Assembly (NCBI RefSeq): GCF_040706535.1
Contig: NZ_JAPDRJ010000003.1
Location: forward strand, 62,001 to 126,000
Direction: 5' to 3'
Length of the DNA: 64,000 bases
Origin: Lentisalinibacter orientalis
Lineage (GTDB): Bacteria > Pseudomonadota > Gammaproteobacteria > Steroidobacterales > Woeseiaceae
The notes below the pieces were generated by a model. It saw only the letters and a program-made list of their open reading frames with translations, did no database searches and was not told where the DNA came from. Shown piece by piece: positions 6,913 through 13,727 of the stretch. Made by a program: the position numbers and the translations under genes. How positions within the stretch are numbered: position 1 is the first letter of the stretch; each line of letters begins with the position of its first letter.

Positions 6913-7779
6913 ATGGCTGAGCGCTTGCAGAAGGTGCTGGCGGCAGCCGGCCACGGTTCCCGCCGCGAGATAGAGCGCTGGATAAGCGACGGGCGGCTGG
7001 CGATCGACGGCCGCACGGCCGTGCTCGGCGATACGGTCACCGGTGAGGAGCGGATCACCCTCGACGGCCGTCCCCTCGCAGTCCGTCGGCCCGAAGCCGG
7101 TTCCCACCAGCATCTGATCTACCACAAGCCCCAGGGCGAGGTGTGCTCGCGCAGCAGCGAGTCGGGCCACACCACCGTGTTCGCTGCGCTGCCGCGGCTG
7201 CATCGCGGGCGCTGGGTGAGCGTCGGCCGACTCGACGTGGCCACCAGTGGGCTGCTGATCTTCACCACCGACGGCGCGCTGGCCAATGCCCTCATGCATC
7301 CTTCCAGCAGCATCGAACGGCGCTACGCGGTGCGCGTGCGAGGCACGCCTTCGGCAGAGGACCTGGCACGACTGACGGACGGCATCGAGCTGGAGGACGG
7401 TCCTGCCGCTTTCGACAGCCTCACGGAGAAAGGCGGCGAGGGCGTGAACCAGTGGTACGAGGTCACGCTGCGGGAGGGCCGCAACCGGGAGGTGCGGCGG
7501 CTCTGGGAAGCGGCGGGTGTCGAGGTGAGCCGGCTCATCCGTATCGGTTACGGTCCGATACGCCTTCCCCGGGGCCTGCGCCGGGGGCAACACCGTCCCC
7601 TGACGGCGGCCGAGACGGCGGTGCTGTACGCGGCGGCAGGCCTGGAGACCGCCGCAGAGAGTCCGGAGGACGCCGGGCCGGATCCGAAAGGGCGCCGGCG
7701 AACCACCGGTGCGAAGACGGGGCGCCAGGCCGCGCGCGGGGCGGGCAGGCCTACTGGGCGTCGAAAGACCCGCCGGTGA
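6913..7779 (+). CDS. rluB: 23S rRNA pseudouridine synthase, RluB type
   Basis: 288 aa. An S4 RNA-binding domain (MAERLQKVLAAAGHGSRREIE, residues 1-60) precedes the RsuA-type catalytic domain, with VGRLDVATSGLLIFTTDG holding the catalytic Asp and EGRNREVRRLWEAAG near residue 195. Position after scpAB is the usual one for rluB, which modifies U2605 of 23S rRNA. The C-terminal 45 residues are Arg/Gly-rich. The 3' end overlaps convergent yciK by 29 bp. Confidence 0.92.
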   Translation: MAERLQKVLAAAGHGSRREIERWISDGRLAIDGRTAVLGDTVTGEERITLDGRPLAVRRPEAGSHQHLIYHKPQGEVCSRSSESGHTTVFAALPRLHRGRWVSVGRLDVATSGLLIFTTDGALANALMHPSSSIERRYAVRVRGTPSAEDLARLTDGIELEDGPAAFDSLTEKGGEGVNQWYEVTLREGRNREVRRLWEAAGVEVSRLIRIGYGPIRLPRGLRRGQHRPLTAAETAVLYAAAGLETAAESPEDAGPDPKGRRRTTGAKTGRQAARGAGRPTGRRKTRR

Positions 7780-8500
7780 CGCCCCGGCTGTCGGGGCCGA
7801 GCAGATAGATGTGGGGTGTCAGCACCTCTTCCGGCGTGGCCAGCTTGTCCCTGTCCTCCGCCGGATAGGCTTTCAGCCGCATGTCGGTGCGGGTCGCGCC
7901 GGGGTTCACGCAATTGACGCGGATGCCCGCCTTCTCGGTTTCCTGGGCGAGCACCTGGGAGAGGCATTCGACACCGAATTTGGAGACGGCATAGGCGCCC
8001 CAGTAGGCGCGGCCCTGCCGGCCCACGCCGCTGGAGGTGAAGACGATGGAGCCGTCTTCGGATTTTCGCAGCAGCGGCAGGCAGACTTTGGTCAGGACGA
8101 ACTCCGCCGTCAGATTGACGTGGATGACGCGCTGCCACAGGGCGACGTCGTAGTGCTCGATGGGTGCGAGTTCGCCCAGGATCCCGGCGTTGTGCAGCAG
8201 GCCGTCCAGCCGGCCGAACTCGTCCGCGATGCTGTCCGCAAGGCTCGTGTAGGTCTCGCCGTCCGCCTTCTCGAAGTCCACGGGCGCGATGGAAGGGCGC
8301 AGGTGCCCCGCGTCGATGATCTCGTCGTAGACCGACTCCAGCTTGCTCACGGTGCGGCCGAGCAGGATCACGCGCGCCCCCAGTTCGGCGAAGCGTTTCG
8401 CCGCGGCCCGGCCGATGCCGTCGCCGGCGCCCGTGACGAGGATGACGCGGTCGGCCAGCAGGTTCTCGGGGGGAGTGTAGGTGCGGGGATCGAAGGTCAC
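7751..8500 (-). CDS. yciK: YciK-type short-chain dehydrogenase/reductase
   Basis: 249 aa with GTG at 8500 overlapping the stop of the upstream gene (GTGA). Rossmann motif TGAGDGIGRA near residue 22, NAG motif HNAGILGEL, and catalytic Ser and YxxxK (SSGVGRQGRAYWGAYAVSK) are intact. Its N-terminus YTPPENLLADRVILVTG is the YciK form. The substrate is unknown. An upstream extension to 8761 would overlap the neighbour without adding family sequence. Confidence 0.88.
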   Translation of the reverse strand: MTFDPRTYTPPENLLADRVILVTGAGDGIGRAAAKRFAELGARVILLGRTVSKLESVYDEIIDAGHLRPSIAPVDFEKADGETYTSLADSIADEFGRLDGLLHNAGILGELAPIEHYDVALWQRVIHVNLTAEFVLTKVCLPLLRKSEDGSIVFTSSGVGRQGRAYWGAYAVSKFGVECLSQVLAQETEKAGIRVNCVNPGATRTDMRLKAYPAEDRDKLATPEEVLTPHIYLLGPDSRGVTGGSFDAQ

Positions 8501-9336
8501 GGCTGCTCCTGATCGGGGGTGGTGGGGGCGCGCGCGTGGCGCCGGGCGGCGCGCCAGGCGCGCCAGAGCAATTGTAACGGATGGGCCCGGCCGCGGGTCC
8601 CGTCGCGGCGCCGCGCCGTCAGGTGCGCCTCGCTGACGGCGGCGACCACGGCGGTGACGGCGCTGGCTTCGCAGGTCCCGGGCCCGGCGCGCCCGAGTTC
8701 CTCGAGTCCGGCCTCCGCCAGCCGCTCGATCGCGCGACGGAATCCGTCCTGCTCCGGCCATCTGCCCGGCGCGACGTCATCCAGGCCGGCATCGGCGGCG
8801 ACGTCCCGGGGCAGCAGGAAAAGCTGCCGTCCGGCCGCGAGTGCCGCGGTCGTGTTCGCCATACCCCAGGCGATGCCTGCGTGCCGCGCAGCCGCGCGGG
8901 CCGGTTCGTCGCGCGTCTTTTCAGCGGATGGCGCGCCGGCGAGCGTCAGCGCGGCGCCTTCCCGGCGGAAGCAATACAGCCTTAGCTGGTCGACCGACTC
9001 CGGCGTCTCGCCGCGCCCCAGGGATTCCGCGCAGATGACGAGTTCTTCCAGCCAGGGGACGAAGGGCGAGTCCGCAGGCAGCAGCTCCGCCAGCCCGCCG
9101 GTCAGCGGATGACGGGGCGCGCCGCCGGCGAGCCGGGCGATCTCCTGCCGCCACCAGTCCAGCTTGACGGCGCCGATGGCGGGGTCCCGGCTCCCGGCTG
9201 AGGCGGCGAGGATCGTATCGCGCAGCGCGCACAGCAGCCGGAAGCGGCGTTCGGAATCGCCCCGCAGGAAATTGGCGACCAGTTCCTCGTCGGAACCGGC
9301 CGGGAGCTTTGTCCAGTTCTCGGGCGTGTCCGTCAC
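8497..9336 (-). CDS. Squalene/phytoene synthase-like protein, probably non-catalytic
   Basis: 279 aa. The fold is indicated by the WWRQEIARL block near residue 62, the AGIAWGMANTTAALAA segment and the long helical layout. The two aspartate-rich motifs that bind the prenyl diphosphate in true head-to-head synthases are not seen where they should be; the KLDWWRQE pattern instead resembles the NDUFAF6-like branch, linked in mitochondria to complex I assembly. I therefore infer a non-catalytic or diverged activity. It overlaps yciK by 4 bp and starts 3 bp after the rmuC stop. Confidence 0.72.
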   Translation of the reverse strand: MTDTPENWTKLPAGSDEELVANFLRGDSERRFRLLCALRDTILAASAGSRDPAIGAVKLDWWRQEIARLAGGAPRHPLTGGLAELLPADSPFVPWLEELVICAESLGRGETPESVDQLRLYCFRREGAALTLAGAPSAEKTRDEPARAAARHAGIAWGMANTTAALAAGRQLFLLPRDVAADAGLDDVAPGRWPEQDGFRRAIERLAEAGLEELGRAGPGTCEASAVTAVVAAVSEAHLTARRRDGTRGRAHPLQLLWRAWRAARRHARAPTTPDQEQP

Positions 9337-9339
9337 GGT

Positions 9340-10701
9340 TCAGGGGCGCGCTGGTCCGTCCGTGGGTTCGTCGGAGGTGTCCGCCGCGCCGTCGCCGCCG
9401 TCGGCGGGTGACTCGGCGTTCGCCTCCGGCACCGATTCGGCCACGCGTGTGATCTCTTCCACGGGCTCCAGGGTATCCAGGGTTTTCCGGGTCTGCACGC
9501 CGAGCTCCCTGAACTTGCGTGCCCCCGGGAGCACGCTGCGCTCCAGCGAGCCGACGGCCGCGTTGAACGCGTTGACGCTGCCGGAGAGCTGGCGCCCGAC
9601 ACGATTCAGGTGGCTGCCGAAAGTGGCCAGCCGGTCGTAGAGCTCGACGGCCAGTCCGCGGATTTCCTCCGCGTTCTCGGCGAGCGCCAGCTGACGCCAG
9701 CCGTAGGCGACCGCCTTCAGCAGCGCCACGAAACTGGTGGGCGTGGCGAGGATGATCTTCTGTCGCAGGGCCTCGTCCAGCAGGTCCGGATTCTGGTTCA
9801 TCGCCGCCGAGAGGAACTGGTCGCCAGGGATGAACAGGATCACGAACTCCGGACTGCGCGGAAACTGGGACCAGTAATGCTTGCTCGCCAACTCCCGGAT
9901 GCGCTCGCGGACCTTGCGCTCGTGGCGGGCGAGAGCGGCCGTGCGGAGCTGGTCGTCGGTGGCTTCCACCGCCTCCAGGTAGGCATCCAGCGGCGTCTTC
10001 ACGTCCACGACGAGCTCCCGGTCGTCCGGCATGCGGATGATCATGTCGGGACGTATGCGCTCGCCGGCGGCGCCGCCCGTCTCCTGCTCGACGAAATCGC
10101 AGTGCTCGACCATGCCGGCCAGCTCGACGAGACGCCGCAGCGTGATCTCGCCCCACTGACCGCGAACCTCCGGTCGGCGCAGGGCCTTCACCAGATTGCT
10201 GGTCTCGGCCTGCAGGGCCTGCTGGCTGGCCTGCATGGCCTCGAGCTGGGCGGTGATGCTGCCGTAGGCCTCCGAGCGGGCCTTCTCGAGCGCGCCGATC
10301 TGGCGCTCCGTCTTCTCCAGCGCCTCGCGGATGGGTTTCACCAGGTTCTCGACGGCCTTCTCCCGTTCCGACAGCGCGTGCGTGGCCTGCTGCTGCTGGG
10401 CGCCGAGGTTCTGCTTCGCGAGACGCAGGAACGCCTCGCTGTTGACCCTGAGGCTGCGGTGGGCCACGTCGCCGAAGGACTGCTGGAGACGGCTGGCGGC
10501 GAGCTCGAAGGCCGCTTCCCGTTCCGCCCGCAGCGCCTCCTGATCCTTCACCCGGCGCTCGGCATCGTCGCGCTCGGCCGCCAGCCGGGCGAGACGCCCG
10601 CGGACGAACAGCCAGAGCAGGAGCAGCCCGAGAGCCAGCGAAACTGCAGAAGCGACGCCGGCCATCCACGCGGGTACCGGGACCTGCAGCCAGTCGCTCA
10701 C
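9340..10701 (-). CDS. rmuC: DNA recombination protein RmuC
   Basis: 453 aa, GTG at 10701 overlapping the stop of mupP (GTGA). An N-terminal membrane anchor (VSLALGLLLLWLFV, residues 16-30) is followed by a long coiled coil with repeated Glu/Gln/Arg heptads, then the conserved RmuC domain: VRGQWGEITLRRLVELAGM, RIRPDMIIRMPDDRELVVD and ATPTSFVALLKAVAYGWRQ. RmuC limits inversion at short inverted repeats and is related to nucleases. The C-terminal 30 residues are acidic and Ala-rich. Confidence 0.93.
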   Translation of the reverse strand: MSDWLQVPVPAWMAGVASAVSLALGLLLLWLFVRGRLARLAAERDDAERRVKDQEALRAEREAAFELAASRLQQSFGDVAHRSLRVNSEAFLRLAKQNLGAQQQQATHALSEREKAVENLVKPIREALEKTERQIGALEKARSEAYGSITAQLEAMQASQQALQAETSNLVKALRRPEVRGQWGEITLRRLVELAGMVEHCDFVEQETGGAAGERIRPDMIIRMPDDRELVVDVKTPLDAYLEAVEATDDQLRTAALARHERKVRERIRELASKHYWSQFPRSPEFVILFIPGDQFLSAAMNQNPDLLDEALRQKIILATPTSFVALLKAVAYGWRQLALAENAEEIRGLAVELYDRLATFGSHLNRVGRQLSGSVNAFNAAVGSLERSVLPGARKFRELGVQTRKTLDTLEPVEEITRVAESVPEANAESPADGGDGAADTSDEPTDGPARP

Positions 10702-11372
10702 CCGCGCGCTTCCTCCAGGATCGGCAGCAGCGCCACCGGATGCTCGATGACGAGGTCGGCGTGCCAGCCCCGGGCATCGTCCTCCGGCAGCAGATAGCCG
10801 TAAGCCGCGGCGATCGTGCGCATCCCGGCCGCGCGTCCGGCCTCCATGTCGCGCAGGTTGTCGCCCACGTAGACACAGTCCCCCGCATCCACGGCGAGCG
10901 CGTGCGCCGCGTGCAGGAGCGGCGCCGGATGCGGCTTGCGCTGCGGCAGTGCGTCGCCACCGACGGTGACCCGGGATCGGGTGTCGAGTCCGAGCCCGGC
11001 GAGCAGCGCGTCCGTGAGGCCCTGGGGTTTGTTGGTCACGATGCCCCAGGGCAGGCCGATGGCCTCGATGGCGGCCAGCACCTCTTCCATGCCCTCGAAC
11101 AGGCGCGAGCTGCGGTGGACGCGGTCGGCGTAGCGTTGCAGATATTCCTCGTACAGGGCGCGGCGGCTCTCTTCGTCCCGATCGGGGAAGGCGAGGCGGA
11201 TGAGGCCGGCGGCGCCGTTGGTGATATTCGCTCGCGCCAGGCGGTATTCGGGCGGGCGGGTGCCGTACGCCCGGCAAAGCTCCGCCAGGGTGTCGGTCAT
11301 GTCCGGCGCGGTGTCGATGAGCGTGCCGTCCAAATCGAACAGCCAGCCGGCGAAAGGCCTCGGCTCCGTCAT
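10698..11372 (-). CDS. mupP: HAD phosphatase, probable N-acetylmuramic acid 6-phosphate phosphatase
   Basis: 224 aa. HAD motif I FDLDGTLIDT near residue 12, motif II GIVTNKP, and motif IV VYVGDNLRDMEAGR are all present. It is annotated as Gph (phosphoglycolate phosphatase) by family alone, but RLFEGMEEVLAAIE, YGYLLPEDDARGW and its place beside ubiG, yciK and the amidohydrolase match MupP of Pseudomonas, which works in the cell-wall recycling bypass giving intrinsic fosfomycin tolerance. The start at 11372 overlaps the ubiG stop by 4 bp. The choice of MupP over Gph is inference. Confidence 0.72.
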   Translation of the reverse strand: MTEPRPFAGWLFDLDGTLIDTAPDMTDTLAELCRAYGTRPPEYRLARANITNGAAGLIRLAFPDRDEESRRALYEEYLQRYADRVHRSSRLFEGMEEVLAAIEAIGLPWGIVTNKPQGLTDALLAGLGLDTRSRVTVGGDALPQRKPHPAPLLHAAHALAVDAGDCVYVGDNLRDMEAGRAAGMRTIAAAYGYLLPEDDARGWHADLVIEHPVALLPILEEARG

Positions 11373-12100
11373 CCGGCGGCGCCCCGCCTGCGGAAGTGGG
11401 CGATGTAGTTGACGTCCACGTCGTTCGTGAGGCTGAAGTGGCGCGTCAGCGGGTTGTAGCGCACGCCGGTCAGTTCCTCCAGGCGCAGGTCCGCCTGCCT
11501 CGCCCACGCCTCCAGTTCCGACGGTCGGATCAGCTTGTCGTACTCGTGGGTGCCGCGCGGCAGCAGGCGCAGCACGTACTCCGCGCCGACGATGGCGAGC
11601 GCGAAGGCTTTCGCCGTGCGGTTGATGGTCGAGAAGAACACGTGGCCATCCGGCCGCACAAGGCGGCTGCACGCGTCTATGACGCTGCCGGGCTCGGGTA
11701 CGTGTTCGAGCATCTCCAGGCACGTGACGACGTCATAGGCTTCCGGCCGTTCGGCCGCCAGGTCTTCGGCGCCGGTCTCCAGGTACTCCACTTCCACGCC
11801 GGATTCCCGGGCGTGGGTGCGTGCCACGGCGAGGGGGCCGGGCGCGAGGTCGATGCCGGTCACCTCGGCTCCGGCCGCCGCCATCGCCTCGCTGAGAATG
11901 CCGCCGCCGCAGCCGATGTCGAGTACCTTGCGGCCCGACAGCGGCGCCCGCTCATCGATGTAGCCGAGCCGCAGCGGGTTCATCTGGTGGATGGGGGCGA
12001 AGTCGCCGTCCGGGTCCCACCACGTCTCGGCCATCGCCTCGAACTTGCGGATCTCGCCCTCATCGACGTTACCGCCGGTCTTCGCTTGCGGGTCATTCAT
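11369..12100 (-). CDS. ubiG: Ubiquinone O-methyltransferase
   Basis: 243 aa. SAM-binding motif I LDIGCGGGILSEAMA near residue 60, preceded by the FEAMAETWWDPDGDFAPIHQMNPLR-type N-terminus that is diagnostic for UbiG, with MLEHVPEP and THEYDKLIRPSEL further on. It methylates two hydroxyls in ubiquinone synthesis. It overlaps the upstream amidohydrolase by 8 bp, so the minus-strand genes from 13418 to 7751 are probably one operon. Confidence 0.95.
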   Translation of the reverse strand: MNDPQAKTGGNVDEGEIRKFEAMAETWWDPDGDFAPIHQMNPLRLGYIDERAPLSGRKVLDIGCGGGILSEAMAAAGAEVTGIDLAPGPLAVARTHARESGVEVEYLETGAEDLAAERPEAYDVVTCLEMLEHVPEPGSVIDACSRLVRPDGHVFFSTINRTAKAFALAIVGAEYVLRLLPRGTHEYDKLIRPSELEAWARQADLRLEELTGVRYNPLTRHFSLTNDVDVNYIAHFRRRGAAG

Positions 12101-13418
12101 GATCGTAATTCCAGATTTTCTCTCTCCATTCTGCGGCCCGGCCGCTGATGTCGTCCAGGCGCAGGTGGCTGAGCCGTCCGCGCTTGACGAGCTGTCGTCC
12201 GGCCACCCAGACGTCGCTGACCTGCGAGGCCTCGGCGGCGTAGACGAGTTGGGAGACCGGCTCGTACACGGGTTGGGTGCGTGGCGCTGACAGGTCGACG
12301 GCGCAGACGTCCGCCCATTTGCCCGGTTCCAGGCTGCCGATGCTGTCGGCGAGGCCCAGCGCGGCGGCCCCGTTCATCGTGGCCATGCGCAGGACGGTGT
12401 GGGCGGAGAGTGCGCTCGCATCGCCGGCGGCCGCCTTGCCGAGCAGGGCGGCGGTGCGCATCTCGCCCAGCATGTCCAGGTCGTTGTTGCTGGCCGCGCC
12501 GTCGGTGCCGAGGGCCACGTTGATGCCGGCCTCGAGCAGGCGCGCGACGGGGGCGATGCCGCTGGCGAGCTTCAGGTTCGACTCCGGGCAATGGGCCACG
12601 GAGACGCCTGCGCCGGCGGCGAGCGCAATCTCCTCGTCGCTGAGACAGGTCATGTGCACGGCCAGCAGCGAGCCGTTCACGAAGCCGAGGCGCCGGAGCC
12701 GCTCCAGCGGACGGATGCCGTTGGCCTCCTCCTCGGCGGCCACCTCGGCCGCGGTCTCGTGGACGTGCATGTGCACCGGCACGTCCAGCTGGTCGGCCAG
12801 CGCACGGAGCTTGCCGAGGCTGGCCTCGCTCACGGAGTAGGGCGCGTGGGGCGCGAAATGGGTGCTCACCAGCGGATGGGAGGCATAGCGATCGTGCACG
12901 GCGACGCCCTTGGACAGGTACTCGCCGGCATCCTTCGCCCAGGGCGTCGGCGCGTCCACCAGGATCATGCCCACCGAGGCGCGCATCTGGGCCGCGGCCA
13001 CGGTCTCGGCGACGATGTCCGGGAAGAAATACATGTCGTTGAAGCAGGTCGTGCCGCCCAGCAGCATCTCGGCGATGGCCAGCCGGGTGCCGTCGCGGAC
13101 GAATTCCGCGTCGATCCAGCGGCCCTCGGCCGGCCAGATGTGCTCGCGGAGCCAGACCTCCAGCGGCAGGTCGTCGGCCAGCCCGCGGAACAGGGACATG
13201 GCGGCGTGGGTGTGGGCGTTGACCAGCCCGGGGATCACCAGATGGTCATCGAGATGGACCACGTCGGCGGCCGCGAAACGGGCGCTCGCCTGCGCCGCGG
13301 GCACCAGCGCGACGATGACGCCGTCACGGATGACCAGGGCATGGTGCTCCAGCACCGTGTCCGCCGGCGCCACGGGTGCCACCCAGCGGCACGAGATGAT
13401 CAGGTCGCATTGGTCCAT
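12093..13418 (-). CDS. TRZ/ATZ family amidohydrolase (5'-methylthioadenosine/S-adenosylhomocysteine deaminase type)
   Basis: 441 aa. Metal-binding motif NAHTHAAMSLFRGL near residue 65, downstream His in STHFAPHAPYSVS and HMHVHETAAEV, and the Asp of ALGTDGAASNNDLDM define the cytosine-deaminase-like fold. Closest named relatives deaminate methylthioadenosine or S-adenosylhomocysteine, feeding purine and methionine salvage. It heads the minus-strand operon down to yciK and is divergent from gyrA, as in Pseudomonas. Confidence 0.88.
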   Translation of the reverse strand: MDQCDLIISCRWVAPVAPADTVLEHHALVIRDGVIVALVPAAQASARFAAADVVHLDDHLVIPGLVNAHTHAAMSLFRGLADDLPLEVWLREHIWPAEGRWIDAEFVRDGTRLAIAEMLLGGTTCFNDMYFFPDIVAETVAAAQMRASVGMILVDAPTPWAKDAGEYLSKGVAVHDRYASHPLVSTHFAPHAPYSVSEASLGKLRALADQLDVPVHMHVHETAAEVAAEEEANGIRPLERLRRLGFVNGSLLAVHMTCLSDEEIALAAGAGVSVAHCPESNLKLASGIAPVARLLEAGINVALGTDGAASNNDLDMLGEMRTAALLGKAAAGDASALSAHTVLRMATMNGAAALGLADSIGSLEPGKWADVCAVDLSAPRTQPVYEPVSQLVYAAEASQVSDVWVAGRQLVKRGRLSHLRLDDISGRAAEWREKIWNYDHE

Positions 13419-13727
13419 CTGTATGAAAATACTGACTTTATTGAGGGTGGAACGATGCCCGGACCGGAGCCGGGAGCCCAGTATACAGGCCCGCCCGGCA
13501 GGGCCCGCGCCTGGCCCTCGCTTCCGCCGCCGCCGGGGGCCCTGCGGCTACGTACAAGTCCCGATTTATGCTAAAATTTTCACCTGATCAGGAGCCAGAA
13601 AAAGACGCAGAGGCAGGCCATACCAGCTCCCGCCGCAAGCACTGGCCGAGACCTGATTCCTGCAGCACGGATCGTCCGCCGGCACCCTGCAAGGGGAAGG
13701 CGATGGACCGGTTTTATGTGAGTAGCC
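13419..13727. other. Divergent intergenic region between the amidohydrolase operon and gyrA
   Basis: 309 bp without a convincing gene. The left part, next to the amidohydrolase start, has an AT-rich patch (about 13419-13445) that could hold its promoter. The middle is very G+C-rich. A second AT-rich patch at 13561-13580 holds a candidate gyrA promoter. No terminator or family-recognisable RNA was seen. Confidence 0.6.
13569..13577 (+). promoter_or_regulatory. Candidate extended -10 promoter of gyrA
   Basis: TGCTAAAAT combines an extended -10 TG dinucleotide (13569-13570) with TAAAAT (13572-13577) in otherwise G+C-rich DNA. No good -35 hexamer is present, which extended -10 promoters tolerate. 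Transcription would start near 13584, leaving a leader of about 145 bases. Confidence 0.45.
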
